From contig DVIH01000047.1 in the NCBI GenBank assembly GCA_018711405.1, forward strand, positions 1-45,602: a stretch of 45,602 nucleotides of DNA, given 5' to 3'. The DNA is from Candidatus Avibacteroides excrementipullorum. Lineage in GTDB: Bacteria; Bacteroidota; Bacteroidia; Bacteroidales; Bacteroidaceae. A program made the position numbers and the translations under genes. The notes beneath the pieces are model-generated. The model was not told the origin of the DNA. It worked only from the letters and a program-made list of their open reading frames with translations, and searched no databases. Positions 1 through 8,365 of the stretch are shown here, piece after piece; positions within the stretch are counted from its first letter, which is position 1; each line of letters starts with the position of its first letter.

Positions 1-888
1 GGATATGACCTCTGCAACACACCTTGTGGTGAGGACTGCGGAAAATGTCATATAACCTCCTGTCAGAGACTTGCCTATGCACATTATGTCAGGTTTCACC
101 GATGCATGCTCCCATGCAAACAGTTTTCCGGTTCGGCCGAAACCTGTGGCTATCTCATCGAATATGAGCAACACCCCGTATTTCCTGCACAAGACCTCAG
201 CCTCACGCAAATATTGCGGATGATAAAAACGCATACCGCCCGCACCCTGCACTATCGGCTCCAGTATAAGGGCGGCAATATTGTCGGATTCCTTTTCCAA
301 TACCCTTTCAAGGCTTTCCATGTCGCTACCGTGCCATTCGTGTCCGAACTTCGATGAAGGTGCCGGCACAAAATATCTGACCGGCAAAGCCTGCCCGAAT
401 ATGGAATGCATGCCCGTGACGGGGTCGCACACCGACATGGCATTCCACGTGTCGCCATGATAGCCCGAACGGATTGTCACAAAATTGTTTTTCTTCGGTC
501 TGCCCGATGCATACCAGTATTGCACAGCCATCTTCATGGCCACCTCTACCGCCACCGAACCGGAATCGGCATAAAATATCTTGTCCATATTGTCGGGAAC
601 TATGGACAACAGTTTTTTGCCAAGCTCTATGGCAGGCTCATGCGTCAGCCCGCCGAACATGATGTGCGACATGCTTTTCAGCTGCGTTTCTATGGCTTCA
701 TTAAGAACAGGGTTGCTATAGCCATGTATGGCACACCACCATGAAGACATGCCGTCCACGAGTTCCGTACCGTCATCCAGAGTTATGATGCATCCTTCCG
801 CCTTTTTCACCTTATATGTAGGCAAAGGATTAGTAGCCGAAGTGTAAGGATGCCACAAGTGCCGTCTGTCAAATTCATCGAATATCAT
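1..888 (-). CDS. bioA: BioA, adenosylmethionine-8-amino-7-oxononanoate aminotransferase (C-terminus cut by window edge)
   Basis: BioA is the PLP-dependent aminotransferase that converts KAPA to DAPA in biotin synthesis, using S-adenosylmethionine as amino donor, in the cytoplasm. It is not in the ORF track because the frame runs off the window; I translated it by hand as 296 residues with no stop, against roughly 430 for the family. It begins [17 protein letters not shown], the usual BioA opening. Seen motifs are DGMSSWW (45-51), [11 protein letters not shown] (109-119), SGYHGDTW (141-148), [12 protein letters not shown] (243-254, PLP-binding Asp244) and GKSLTGG (272-278, Schiff-base Lys273). 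Its ATG overlaps the bioB stop by four bases (ATGA), which indicates translational coupling. The missing C-terminus and any further bio genes would lie left of position 1. Confidence 0.96.
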   Translation of the reverse strand, partial: MIFDEFDRRHLWHPYTSATNPLPTYKVKKAEGCIITLDDGTELVDGMSSWWCAIHGYSNPVLNEAIETQLKSMSHIMFGGLTHEPAIELGKKLLSIVPDNMDKIFYADSGSVAVEVAMKMAVQYWYASGRPKKNNFVTIRSGYHGDTWNAMSVCDPVTGMHSIFGQALPVRYFVPAPSSKFGHEWHGSDMESLERVLEKESDNIAALILEPIVQGAGGMRFYHPQYLREAEVLCRKYGVLLIFDEIATGFGRTGKLFAWEHASVKPDIMCIGKSLTGGYMTFSAVLTTRCVAEVIS

Positions 889-1850
889 AATTCATAACCT
901 TTCTTTTCTATCATTTCCATGTCGCGCCTTATCTCCGCACCGTCTGTAGTGAGCATGTGTCCCATTATGGCCGAATTGATACCTATGCCGAAAGCCTTTT
1001 CAGTATCCTCGTCAGACAATGAAGCCCTGCCTCCGGCAAAACGCAGGTATGCATCGGGATTGACAAGGCGGAACAGTGCTATCGTGACAAAAATCTCCTC
1101 GCTGCCCAAAGGCGGCATATCCTGAAGCGGAGTACCTTTTATAGGCTGGAGGATGTTCAGCGGAATGGACTTGACACCCAAGTCCCTCACGGCAAAGGCA
1201 AGTTCCACTCTCTGCATCATGCTCTCGCCCATGCCTATGATGCCTCCGGAACAAATGTCCATGCCGGCCTCCCGCGCAGCCTTCAGCGTCCTCACTTTAT
1301 CTTCCACAGTATGTGTGGTGCACAGCTCAGAGAAAAAAGACGGTGCAGCCTCAAGGTTGCAGTGATAACGCTCCACCCCACTCTCGCGGATTATGGCCAG
1401 TTCTTCTCCTGACAACAGTCCCAGCGATGCGCAGAGACGAATGGAAGAATGCTCCTTTATGTATGCTGCTATTTCCGCTATCTGCCGTATCTGCTCCCTA
1501 TTGGGCTTCTTGCCGCTTGTCACTATGGAGAACCTCTCTATGCGCTGCTCCTCATTGAATCTGGCACGCTTCAGACACGTTTCCTTGTCGAGCAAAGGAT
1601 AAATCTCCGCACCCGTCTTGTAGCGTGCCGACTGGGCACACCATTTGCAGTTCTCGCTGCACAGGCCCGACTTGGCATTGATTATGGAACATCTGTCGAA
1701 ATGTCGCGGAGCCATTTCCCTTGTTATCTCCGCCGCAGTTTCAAACAGACGCTCTTTGTCAAACCCCTCGCGCAAAAGGGCATCCATGTCATCTCTCCCG
1801 ACACTGCCCACATCCAAAATCTTGTTTCTTATAACCGCTAATCTGTCCAT
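885..1850 (-). CDS. bioB: BioB, biotin synthase
   Basis: BioB is a radical SAM enzyme that inserts sulfur into dethiobiotin in the last step of biotin synthesis. From the chosen start the protein is 321 residues, normal for the family. The radical-SAM cluster ligands are Cys64, Cys68 and Cys71 in [11 protein letters not shown]. Other BioB signatures are [47 protein letters not shown] and RFAGGRASL. The ORF track starts at 1868, but those six extra codons (MLFFCD) lie in the T-run of a terminator hairpin; ATG 1850 ([10 protein letters not shown]) matches the family start. No good Shine-Dalgarno is visible. bioA follows with an ATGA overlap. The hairpin immediately upstream means that bioB is expressed either by read-through or from a promoter inside the preceding gene. 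Confidence 0.96.
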   Translation of the reverse strand: MDRLAVIRNKILDVGSVGRDDMDALLREGFDKERLFETAAEITREMAPRHFDRCSIINAKSGLCSENCKWCAQSARYKTGAEIYPLLDKETCLKRARFNEEQRIERFSIVTSGKKPNREQIRQIAEIAAYIKEHSSIRLCASLGLLSGEELAIIRESGVERYHCNLEAAPSFFSELCTTHTVEDKVRTLKAAREAGMDICSGGIIGMGESMMQRVELAFAVRDLGVKSIPLNILQPIKGTPLQDMPPLGSEEIFVTIALFRLVNPDAYLRFAGGRASLSDEDTEKAFGIGINSAIMGHMLTTDGAEIRRDMEMIEKKGYEL

Positions 1851-1855
1851 GTCAC

Positions 1856-1897
1856 AAAAAAACAGCATCCGGACAATACACTGACTGCCCGGATGCT
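1856..1897 (-). terminator. Intrinsic terminator or attenuator between the small gene and bioB
   Basis: On the minus strand AGCATCCGG and CCGGATGCT form a perfect 9-bp stem with a 16-nt loop, followed by GTTTTTTTG. The 5' arm overlaps the TAG stop of the 111-residue gene (1896-1898). The T-run ends six bases before the bioB ATG at 1850, so this structure sits directly in the bioB leader. Confidence 0.8.
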
Positions 1898-2231
1898 ACA
1901 TCCTCATATTAATATTGTTAAACTTTATATTGCAGGCATACACGCTTTCCTGCATTGCATGGTTGCAACGCACTCCGCAGCTTTCCATCAGGTGCAACGA
2001 CACATCGTCCGCCATCAGTCCCGGACTGTCATCGTCAGGCCTCTCACCGTAGGAACGGAAAAGCTCCATGCAGACGAATATCATATTGCGGCACTTCTTT
2101 ATGGCCTGCCTCAATATGCCGAAAGTCACCACGCCCACACTAACGCACACCTTCAGGCTGCTGAAAGCGGCATAACCTTTGTTACTCCAACGCCTGAACC
2201 TTACTATATGTGTTTTCTGCTGACTGTGCAT
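1896..2231 (-). CDS. Small RRWSNKGYAAF-type protein, function unknown
   Basis: This is a 111-residue protein I cannot assign. Its N-terminus holds IVRFRRWSNKGYAAFSSL. From memory, similar F-R-R-W-S-x-K-x-Y-A-x-F-x-S-L openings occur in short Bacteroidales proteins near vitamin or TonB-receptor genes; this is unverified. A hydrophobic stretch follows (SVGVVTFGIL), and the second half is rich in Cys and acidic residues. The track ORF runs up to 2480, but a well-spaced promoter (TTG 2289-2287, TATTTTTG 2265-2258) lies inside that longer frame. This makes ATG 2231, preceded by GAGAGGAAAG, the likely start. Its stop is inside the hairpin before bioB, so it is the first gene of, or a leader to, the biotin genes. 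Confidence 0.62.
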   Translation of the reverse strand: MHSQQKTHIVRFRRWSNKGYAAFSSLKVCVSVGVVTFGILRQAIKKCRNMIFVCMELFRSYGERPDDDSPGLMADDVSLHLMESCGVRCNHAMQESVYACNIKFNNINMRM

Positions 2232-2257
2232 AATACTTTCCTCTCTGCATCCGATTG

Positions 2258-2289
2258 CAAAAATAAGAATAATCCGGCAAACCCGGCAA
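2258..2289 (-). promoter_or_regulatory. Bacteroides-type promoter of the small gene / bio locus
   Basis: On the minus strand TTG (2289-2287) is followed after 21 nt by TATTTTTG (2265-2258), fitting the Bacteroidetes -33 TTTG / -7 TAnnTTTG pattern. The predicted transcript start near 2251 leaves a roughly 20-nt leader to ATG 2231. Confidence 0.6.
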
Positions 2290-2317
2290 GGTTTATAGTA
2301 TTTGTTAAACCCGGTTT
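2279..2317. promoter_or_regulatory. Operator-like inverted repeats over the -33 region
   Basis: Plus strand shows AAACCCGG CA AGGTTT (2279-2294), a 12-nt spacer, then AAACCCGGTTT (2307-2317). The two AAACCCGG copies start 28 bp apart and the first overlaps the -33 TTG. TTGTTAAACC (2302-2311) resembles a BirA half-site, but the partner half-site is not at the usual distance, so the regulator is unknown. Confidence 0.35.
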
Positions 2318-2378
2318 CAGATTTACTTTTGTTAGCAGCCATATTCTTGTGTCGTTGTTCTTTTGTCAGGTGGTCCAT
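2318..2378 (-). pseudogene. Relic of a very-short-patch repair endonuclease gene (vsr), 5' end only
   Basis: From ATG 2378 the frame reads MDHLTKEQRHKNMAANKSK, which closely matches the N-terminus of Vsr proteins (M-x-x-L-T-x-E-Q-R-x-x-N-M-x-x-x-x-S-K). After about 19 residues similarity stops: the following SETGFNKYYKPCRVC shows none of the Vsr core. The frame then runs, without stop, into the RRWS gene downstream. No Vsr catalytic region and no adjacent cytosine methyltransferase are present in the window. A -7 box (TATATTTG, 2406-2399) remains upstream. I read it as a truncated relic; the alternative is that this short ORF is now a leader peptide. Confidence 0.55.
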
Positions 2379-2398
2379 CGGTATTTTTACATTTAAAG

Positions 2399-2427
2399 CA
2401 AATATACCATATTCAATTAAGTGCAAA
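2399..2427 (-). promoter_or_regulatory. Promoter-like TTTG-N17-TATATTTG upstream of the vsr relic
   Basis: Minus strand TTTG (2427-2424), 17-nt spacer, TATATTTG (2406-2399). The -7 match is perfect; the spacer is slightly short for the Bacteroidetes consensus. Confidence 0.4.
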
Positions 2428-2512
2428 TTTAGATATAAATAAAATATCAATTTATATGCCAGTGTGATAATAAAAATCAAGATAACTCATGACGTTGGAA
2501 AAGTCTTTTCGG

Positions 2513-2591
2513 CGTGTACGCCATCTTCGCCCGGTATCGGCTCGATCTTCACCCGATACCGAGCCGATCATCGGGCGAGACCGAGCCGATC
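2513..2591 (-). repeat. 79-nt tetrameric intergenic element, copy E1
   Basis: Four 13-nt cores at 2513, 2535, 2557 and 2579 with exact 9-nt linkers. Plus-strand cores are cgTGTACGCCATC, TATCGGCTCGATC, TACCGAGCCGATC and GACCGAGCCGATC. The element lies 48 nt beyond the stop of the TonB receptor gene, reading in that gene's direction with GGCTCG-type units first. No other terminator is seen at this gene end. Confidence 0.9.
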
Positions 2592-2639
2592 TTTTCCGAC
2601 ATTATTTTAGGCTTCCGGAACAAACTGATAATCAACCAA

Positions 2640-5060
2640 TCAGAATTCAAACAGCAACCGTGCATTGAGCTGGCGCGAGGTGAGGTAATTGGGCACGGCA
2701 TACTGCTGGTCGTAGACATCGGTGACCCAGTAATACGAGTTGACATTCGACATGTTGAACAGGTTGAAAAGGTCTATGCCCAGCCATATATTCCTGAAGC
2801 ATCTGGCGGCACGTCCCCTCATGTGTCCGTCTTCGTTGTTCAGTATCCTGTATGACATGCCCACGTCTATCCTCTTGTAGGCCGGAGCGCGGAATACGGC
2901 TTCTTCCAGCCCCGTATGCGGCGGGCCGAAAGGCAGGCCTCCTGCCAGAGAGGCTTTGAGACTGAGTTTCCAGCGGTCGTTGCGCGTGAAATAGTCGGTG
3001 AAGTAGAACGACAGGTTGAACCGCTGGTCGGTGGGGCGCGGAATCCAACGGCCGTTCAGCTTCTCCTGTGTCTTCATGACAGACAGTGTGAGCCATGAGT
3101 CGGTGCCGGGCACGAATTCGCCGAACAGTTTCATGTCGAGCCCCACCGCATATCCGTGCGACAGGTTTCTGCCGTAATAGCTGATGCGCACGTTGTCTAC
3201 GTTGTAGGGGATGAGGTTTGACAAGAGTTTGTAATAGACCTCTGCGGTGAACTTGAACGGACGCCCGAGTACCCGGAACTTGTAATCGCCTGCAAGTACG
3301 AAGTGTACCGACCGCTGCGACTTTATGTTTCTGTTCAGGGTTATCTCGGCATTGCCGTTCACCGTAGTGGTGTCTCTGAATTCCTTGTAAAACGGAGCCT
3401 GATAGTACAGCCCTGTAGCCGCCCTGAAAGTGAAGTCTTCATTGAACGATGGTATCATGCCGAGCGATACGCGCGGGCTTAATATGAACTCCCTGTTGAA
3501 GTTCCAGTAACTGCCTCTGACGCCTGCATTGAGAGTGAACATCCCGGCCTGCGTGTGAAATTTGTAGGTGTCTTGCAAATAAAACGACAACCGGTTGCTC
3601 GATATCGAGTTGTTGGAATTCATATTATATATGAGGTTCACCTCATCGGGCACGAAAGGCAGCGAATATCCTGCCGAATCTCTCAGTTCCCATTCGCGCA
3701 GCCGTTCGCTTATCGCCTCATGCTTCAGTTCCAGACCCCACACGAGGGTATTGTTGTGTTTCAGCCGGTGCGTACCTGTGAGGGTATAGCTCTGCACGTT
3801 TGCATTGAGGTAATTACGTGCATGTTCCATATATGTGCCTATGCCCTGCGTCTGCCCTTCGGAAGACAGCATGTCGCCCTCCTCCTCGTCATCGAGTGCG
3901 TTGAGCCAGTATTCGCCCCTTATGTCGAAAGTCTCGTCCTCGCGTGTCTTGAATGTGGAGAAAAGAAACGATACATCGTTTTTCTCATTGATGCGGTATT
4001 TCATGCTCAGCGAACCGAAGAATGTGCGGAACAGGTCTTTCTCCTGCCCGTCGAAATAGACTTTGAACTCGCGCATGTCGGTCATCGTGCCGAACTTAGT
4101 GGTCCTGTCGGCCGGGATGAAGTTGTAACTGTTCTGAGAAAAGTTGCCGATGAAGCCGAATTCCAGGTTCTTTGTCGGAGAATAGGTGATATATGCCTGG
4201 TAGTCTATGAAATTGGGGTCATATTCGCCTTTCACGTCCAGACTCCCCAGCAGATAGCGGTTGGTCTTGTATCTCACGCCGTTGGAGAAAGAGAACTTGT
4301 CGTTTCCATAGCCTGCATATACGCTTCCACCCAGCAGGCTCAGTGACGCGCTGCCCTCGAATGCCTCCGGTTTCTTGTAGGTTATGTCGAGCACCGAAGC
4401 CATCTTGTCTCCGTATTTGGCCTCAAACCCTCCGGCTGAAAAGCCTACACTCTCCACCATGTCGGGGTTGATGAAACTCAATCCCTCCTGCTGCCCGGCA
4501 CGCACCAGCAGCGGACGGTATACCTCCACTCCGTTCACATACACTATGTTTTCGTCATAGCTACCGCCGCGCACATTGTATTGCGAACTCAGCTCGTTGT
4601 TTGAACTTACTCCGGCCTGCGTGGCAATGAACGACTCTATGCTCCCTCCCGAAGCATCCGGCACCAGGCGGTTGTTGTCCAGCGTGAGCTGTTGCGTCTG
4701 CCCGGTCTGCCTGCGGCTTTCGGTGATGGTCACCTCGCCCAGCTCATAACCGGTATTGGGCAATACCACATTGAGAGTCAAATCGCCCACAGGATACCTC
4801 AATATCCTTTTGCGGGTGTTGTATCCCACCATGGAGAAGACCACCACCACACTGTCTGACGAAACTGCCGATATGCGGTATTTCCCGTTGAAGTCTGTCA
4901 TGGCTCCTATCAGCTGCTTTTCTATATGCACGGTGGCAAGTTCCACCGGGTCGCCGTTTTCATCGGTCACGCGCCCCGTCAGTGTGAACCTGTCCTGCCC
5001 GCAAAGTTGCGAAAGAGAAGACAAGGCAAACATAAGAAACACCAGTATGCGGCTTTTCAT
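2640..5060 (-). CDS. TonB-dependent outer-membrane receptor, substrate unknown
   Basis: This is an 806-residue outer-membrane beta-barrel importer energised by TonB. After a signal peptide (MKSRILVFLMFALSSLSQLCGQ) comes a CarboxypepD_reg-like domain (FTLTGRVTDENGDPVELATV to about residue 100). A plug domain follows (GGSIESFIATQAGVSSNNELSSQYNVRGGSYDENIVYVNGVEVYRP, about 140-190; quoted only as landmarks SQYNVRGGSYDEN and VYVNGVEVYRP). The barrel ends in the terminal aromatic LLFEF. The track start at 5087 adds nine residues (MMIYFFEHN) before the signal peptide; ATG 5060 is preferred. No susD-like partner, enzyme or regulator is adjacent, so it is not an obvious polysaccharide-utilisation locus and the ligand is unknown. 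It ends 48 nt before element E1. Confidence 0.93.
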   Translation of the reverse strand: MKSRILVFLMFALSSLSQLCGQDRFTLTGRVTDENGDPVELATVHIEKQLIGAMTDFNGKYRISAVSSDSVVVVFSMVGYNTRKRILRYPVGDLTLNVVLPNTGYELGEVTITESRRQTGQTQQLTLDNNRLVPDASGGSIESFIATQAGVSSNNELSSQYNVRGGSYDENIVYVNGVEVYRPLLVRAGQQEGLSFINPDMVESVGFSAGGFEAKYGDKMASVLDITYKKPEAFEGSASLSLLGGSVYAGYGNDKFSFSNGVRYKTNRYLLGSLDVKGEYDPNFIDYQAYITYSPTKNLEFGFIGNFSQNSYNFIPADRTTKFGTMTDMREFKVYFDGQEKDLFRTFFGSLSMKYRINEKNDVSFLFSTFKTREDETFDIRGEYWLNALDDEEEGDMLSSEGQTQGIGTYMEHARNYLNANVQSYTLTGTHRLKHNNTLVWGLELKHEAISERLREWELRDSAGYSLPFVPDEVNLIYNMNSNNSISSNRLSFYLQDTYKFHTQAGMFTLNAGVRGSYWNFNREFILSPRVSLGMIPSFNEDFTFRAATGLYYQAPFYKEFRDTTTVNGNAEITLNRNIKSQRSVHFVLAGDYKFRVLGRPFKFTAEVYYKLLSNLIPYNVDNVRISYYGRNLSHGYAVGLDMKLFGEFVPGTDSWLTLSVMKTQEKLNGRWIPRPTDQRFNLSFYFTDYFTRNDRWKLSLKASLAGGLPFGPPHTGLEEAVFRAPAYKRIDVGMSYRILNNEDGHMRGRAARCFRNIWLGIDLFNLFNMSNVNSYYWVTDVYDQQYAVPNYLTSRQLNARLLFEF

Positions 5061-5224
5061 ATTATGTTCAAAAAAATAAATCATCATTGTCTATAACGTC
5101 AAAATAGTCTCATAAGTATATGCCGACACTTATTTTTTTGCAAATGTACATCTTTAATGCCATATCGCGGCGTTTGGCAAAACAACTTATCGGGGTAAAA
5201 CTGTTTTCCTAACACTGTTTTTTG

Positions 5225-5232
5225 TACATTTG
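5225..5232 (+). promoter_or_regulatory. -7 box of the pyrK-pyrD promoter
   Basis: TACATTTG is a perfect TAnnTTTG -7 element 31 nt upstream of the pyrK ATG. No clear -33 TTG is present at the usual spacing, so a regulator may be needed. Confidence 0.5.
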
Positions 5233-5263
5233 CACGCAATATTCATAACATCTACCGACCCTT

Positions 5264-6037
5264 ATGAAAAAATATATAGCAAACTTGACTGTCGTAGAAA
5301 ACAGACCTCTCAACGACACGATGTTCCTCACAAGACTGAAAGGGGAAACGCCGTTGCCGGAAATGCGGCCGGGACAATTCGCAGAAGTCAGAGTGGACAA
5401 CGAAGCTGACATACTCCTGCGGCGCCCCATTTCGATAAACTTTGTCGATTACGATAAAAACGAGCTGTGGCTGCTCATCCAGAAAGCGGGACGAGGCACC
5501 CGACGCCTGTCCATGCTCAAAGCAGGAGACTGCCTCAATCTCGTAATGCCTCTCGGCAACGGATTCACCATGCCTGCCCCTGAGGAGAGATGCATACTCA
5601 TAGGCGGAGGCGTGGGAGTAGCCCCCCTCCTCTATCTGGGACATGAGATAAAGAGACACGGGGGCAAACCGGTGTTCCTGCTCGGCGCAAGAACCGAGAG
5701 CCTGATAGCCGAACTCGACCTTTTTCAAAGTCTGGGAGACACATACGTGACCACAGAAGACGGCAGCATGGGAGAAAAAGGATTCGTCACCGGACACTCC
5801 ATACTACAGAACACCCGTTTTGACAGGATATACACCTGCGGCCCGCAACCCATGATGAAATCTGTGGTGAAATATGCATCGGCTACAGATACAGACTGTG
5901 AAGTATCGCTTGAAAACCGCATGGCGTGCGGCATTGGCGCCTGCCTCTGCTGCGTGGAAAAAACAACCGAAGGACACATCTGCGTATGCAAAGAAGGTCC
6001 GGTCTTTAATTCAAAAAAACTGTTATGGCAAATCTGA
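5264..6037 (+). CDS. pyrK: PyrK, dihydroorotate dehydrogenase B electron-transfer subunit
   Basis: PyrK is the FAD and [2Fe-2S] subunit that passes electrons from the FMN subunit PyrDB to NAD+ in pyrimidine synthesis. The 257-residue protein has the ferredoxin-reductase layout: an FAD-binding barrel with [10 protein letters not shown] (R-x-x-S motif), an NAD-binding [13 protein letters not shown] near residue 110, and a C-terminal cluster motif [21 protein letters not shown]. It overlaps pyrD by 13 bases in another frame, typical of this pair and consistent with equal expression. The start is ATG 5264, after a TAnnTTTG promoter box. Confidence 0.95.
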   Translation: MKKYIANLTVVENRPLNDTMFLTRLKGETPLPEMRPGQFAEVRVDNEADILLRRPISINFVDYDKNELWLLIQKAGRGTRRLSMLKAGDCLNLVMPLGNGFTMPAPEERCILIGGGVGVAPLLYLGHEIKRHGGKPVFLLGARTESLIAELDLFQSLGDTYVTTEDGSMGEKGFVTGHSILQNTRFDRIYTCGPQPMMKSVVKYASATDTDCEVSLENRMACGIGACLCCVEKTTEGHICVCKEGPVFNSKKLLWQI

Positions 6038-6939
6038 AAGTAAACATAGGCAACCTGCAATTGCAGAATCCGGTGATGACCGCTTCGGGCACATTCGGAT
6101 ACGGAACTGAGTTTTCCGACTTCATCGACCTCAACCGTCTGGGCGGAATAATAGTGAAAGGCACCACCCGCCATGCCAGAGAAGGCAACCCATATCCCAG
6201 AATGGCCGAAACGCCATCGGGAATGCTTAATGCTGTGGGGCTGCAAAACAAAGGCGTGGAATATTTCATAAAGTACATATATCCTGAAATATCGGAGAAA
6301 ATCAACACCAACATCATAGTCAACGTATCAGGCTCCACAGTAGAAGACTATACCGAGACGGCCGCCATGATAAACGAACTGGACAAAATCCCGGCCATAG
6401 AGCTTAACATCTCGTGTCCCAACGTGAAACAGGGAGGCATGGCATTCGGAGTGACAGCCAAAGGAGCCGAAGCAGTGGTCAGCTCTGTAAGGAAAGCCTA
6501 CGGCAAGACCCTGATAGTGAAACTCTCGCCCAACGTCACCGACATAACCGAGATAGCACGTGCGGCAGAGGCGGCAGGAGCCGACAGCGTGTCGCTCATC
6601 AACACTCTGCTCGGCATGGCCATAGATGCCGACAAGAGAACACCGATATTGTCCACCGTGACCGGAGGCATGTCAGGCCCCGCAGTGAAACCCATAGCGC
6701 TCCGCATGGTGTGGCAGACAGCCCGCGCAGTGAAAATACCGGTCATAGGGCTGGGCGGCATCACCAACTGGCGCGATGCGGTAGAGTTCCTTCTGGCAGG
6801 AGCCACAGCCATACAGGTAGGTACAGCCAACTTCATAGACCCGGCAGTGACCGAGAAAATCATAGACGGACTGGACGAATATCTGGAAAAATACAAGTTC
6901 CAATCCGTACAGGATATAATAGGAGGATTGCAGGTGTAA
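6025..6939 (+). CDS. pyrD: PyrD (class 1B), dihydroorotate dehydrogenase catalytic subunit
   Basis: This subunit oxidises dihydroorotate to orotate with FMN and pairs with PyrK. It is 304 residues, normal for class 1B. Seen motifs are [13 protein letters not shown] near the N-terminus, NAVGLQNKG, the active-site segment [14 protein letters not shown] (the Cys is the catalytic base in class 1B), [38 protein letters not shown] and [19 protein letters not shown]. The presence of pyrK directly upstream confirms the NAD-linked heterotetramer rather than the quinone-linked class 2 enzyme. A hairpin about 20 nt downstream probably ends the two-gene unit. Confidence 0.96.
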   Translation: MANLKVNIGNLQLQNPVMTASGTFGYGTEFSDFIDLNRLGGIIVKGTTRHAREGNPYPRMAETPSGMLNAVGLQNKGVEYFIKYIYPEISEKINTNIIVNVSGSTVEDYTETAAMINELDKIPAIELNISCPNVKQGGMAFGVTAKGAEAVVSSVRKAYGKTLIVKLSPNVTDITEIARAAEAAGADSVSLINTLLGMAIDADKRTPILSTVTGGMSGPAVKPIALRMVWQTARAVKIPVIGLGGITNWRDAVEFLLAGATAIQVGTANFIDPAVTEKIIDGLDEYLEKYKFQSVQDIIGGLQV

Positions 6940-6958
6940 CGACTGCAGAAAATGACAG

Positions 6959-7002
6959 ATGAGGAAAAACACAAGTGTTGCAAAAAGCACGTTTTTTCCT
7001 AT
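6959..7002 (+). terminator. Probable terminator after pyrD
   Basis: AGGAAAAAC...GTG pairs with CAC...GTTTTTTCCT, leaving a short bulge; the 3' arm carries six Ts. The region from here to 7157 is very AT-rich and otherwise shows only the leader of the next gene. Confidence 0.5.
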
Positions 7003-7157
7003 AGACTTATCATTTTCGACAGGGAAACCGTAACAAAAATGCAAATAGGAACTTTTTTTGACTGAAAATCAAAATTTTCTTTCTTTTTCTTGCGGGTTTT
7101 ATTCTTTAATTATATATCTTTACCACCTGAATAAACACTATAAAAAACATAATTATT

Positions 7158-7334
7158 ATGAAAAACTTACTCGAACAAATAAAAGCAGAATACAATGCTT
7201 TTATAGAAAACGCCGACTTGCAGGTTGAGAAAAACAACAAAGCTGCAGGAATGAGAGCCAGAAAAAATTCCTTGAATCTGGAGAAAATGATGAAAGAATT
7301 CAGAAAATTGTCTTTGGAAGAATCCAAAAAATAA
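7158..7334 (+). CDS. Histone H1-like small DNA-binding protein (Hc1-type)
   Basis: This is a 58-residue protein missed by the ORF track because it is shorter than 60 codons. The sequence starts MKNLLEQIKAEYNAFIENAD and contains NKAAGMRARKNSLNLEKMMK and EFRKLSLEESKK. This matches the short histone H1-like (Hc1 family) proteins common in Bacteroidetes, which are thought to act as nucleoid proteins. It is one helix-rich unit with Lys/Arg clusters and no membrane segment. The leader is AT-rich with a -7-like TATCTTTA and a TTG 22 nt upstream. A strong hairpin follows, so it is probably monocistronic and well expressed. Confidence 0.88.
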   Translation: MKNLLEQIKAEYNAFIENADLQVEKNNKAAGMRARKNSLNLEKMMKEFRKLSLEESKK

Positions 7335-7372
7335 TCCCGCTTCCACGAAAGACAATATAACGAAGACTTAAG

Positions 7373-7425
7373 AAGACTGAGATATCCGGCTGAAACGCTT
7401 CGGTATCTCAGTCTTTGGTTTTATC
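7373..7425 (+). terminator. Strong intrinsic terminator after the histone-like gene
   Basis: AAGACTGAGATA and TATCTCAGTCTT form a perfect 12-bp stem extended by CCG/CGG, followed by TGGTTTTA. Confidence 0.85.
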
Positions 7426-7447
7426 CGACAACCTCAACATACAATCT

Positions 7448-8365
7448 ATGTCAAAACTGCCACACCGCCTAACCTGCATGGCATTGCTCATGTTGATGAC
7501 AGCACTCTGCCATGCAACCGCCCAAGACACCACGACTTTCCGGCATGACTGCTGGCTCGCAGACGTCTGCGACACGGCACGCATCGCCGACCTTTTCATT
7601 CCCGGCACGCACGACAGCTGCACTGGAGGAAAGCGCAAAGCACTGGCTTTCGCATGGCAGACACAGGAATATGACATAAAGACACAACTGGAAGCAGGTG
7701 TGCGCTTCCTCGATGTGAGGCTCAACGGCAACATGCACACGGCACACGGACGGGCAGAATTCGACGAGACATTCGGAGATGTCATGAACGATGTCTGCGA
7801 CTTTCTGGACAGCCACCCCACAGAATTCGTCATCTGCCTCATAAAACAGGAAGACAGAGACCTGTCTGCCGGCGACACCGACTTCCTGATAAAAATATCG
7901 GACATCATAAATACATGGCAGATACACGACAAGACCTATCACGGCAGCCTGCACGACATGCGCCTGCACGACGTGCGGGGAAAAATAATCTTCCTAAACC
8001 GCTCATTCTCTGACGTAAAAAACAAAGTGGAGACATGGCACGGTCATGACTACGAGGTCATAAACGACATAATCTGCGTGCAAGACAACTACAAAGCCGG
8101 CATAAAGCGCAAGATGACTCTGGTAGAGCAATTTTACGACAAGTATGACCGCCGCGACATAATAGGCATCAATTTCAACACCATTCCCGGCACAGGGCTT
8201 ATCCCCAACCCGCGAAAAGCCGCCAAGACACTCAACAGACACCTGTCTGAACTCATCGACAGAAAAGGCCGGACCATGCGGGGAATAATAGTCCTCGACT
8301 TCGGGGAAAATCTCTACGACAAGATAATAGAATGCAACTTCAGGGATCGGCTCGGTATCGAGTGA
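7448..8365 (+). CDS. Secreted phosphatidylinositol-specific phospholipase C-like protein
   Basis: This is a PI-PLC X-domain protein, 305 residues. The family cleaves phosphoinositide head groups by general acid/base catalysis with two His. A Sec signal peptide is visible (LTCMALLMLMTALCHATAQ), so the enzyme acts outside the cytoplasm. The catalytic pair fits His55 in IPGTHDSCTGG and His100 in HTAHGR, with Asp56 and Arg91 (FLDVRLN) nearby. ATG 7448 places the signal peptide correctly; the track start 7415 adds eleven residues overlapping the preceding terminator. The last codons (about RDRLGIE) and the TGA lie inside repeat element E2, so the native C-terminus has been altered by the repeat. 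The substrate is unproven. Confidence 0.85.
   Translation: MSKLPHRLTCMALLMLMTALCHATAQDTTTFRHDCWLADVCDTARIADLFIPGTHDSCTGGKRKALAFAWQTQEYDIKTQLEAGVRFLDVRLNGNMHTAHGRAEFDETFGDVMNDVCDFLDSHPTEFVICLIKQEDRDLSAGDTDFLIKISDIINTWQIHDKTYHGSLHDMRLHDVRGKIIFLNRSFSDVKNKVETWHGHDYEVINDIICVQDNYKAGIKRKMTLVEQFYDKYDRRDIIGINFNTIPGTGLIPNPRKAAKTLNRHLSELIDRKGRTMRGIIVLDFGENLYDKIIECNFRDRLGIE

Noticed and set aside
1856-1868. bioB start at 1868
   Set aside because: The six extra codons lie in the terminator T-run; ATG 1850 matches the family N-terminus.
1896-2480. 194-residue ORF as one protein
   Set aside because: It fuses a vsr relic and a promoter region to the RRWS small gene; the promoter at 2258-2289 lies inside it.
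2514-2855. ORFs with MYAIFARYR or MCAIFARD-type starts at each repeat copy
   Set aside because: They are readings of the 79-nt element continuing antisense into neighbouring genes; the 22-nt period is not a multiple of three and no frame is kept.
2640-5060. Polysaccharide-utilisation locus
   Set aside because: Neither TonB receptor has a SusD partner, glycosidase or sigma/anti-sigma regulator next to it.
6940-7157. Possible small RNA in the AT-rich gap after pyrD
   Set aside because: Apart from the terminator-like hairpin and the leader of the histone-like gene, no promoter plus structured RNA could be supported.
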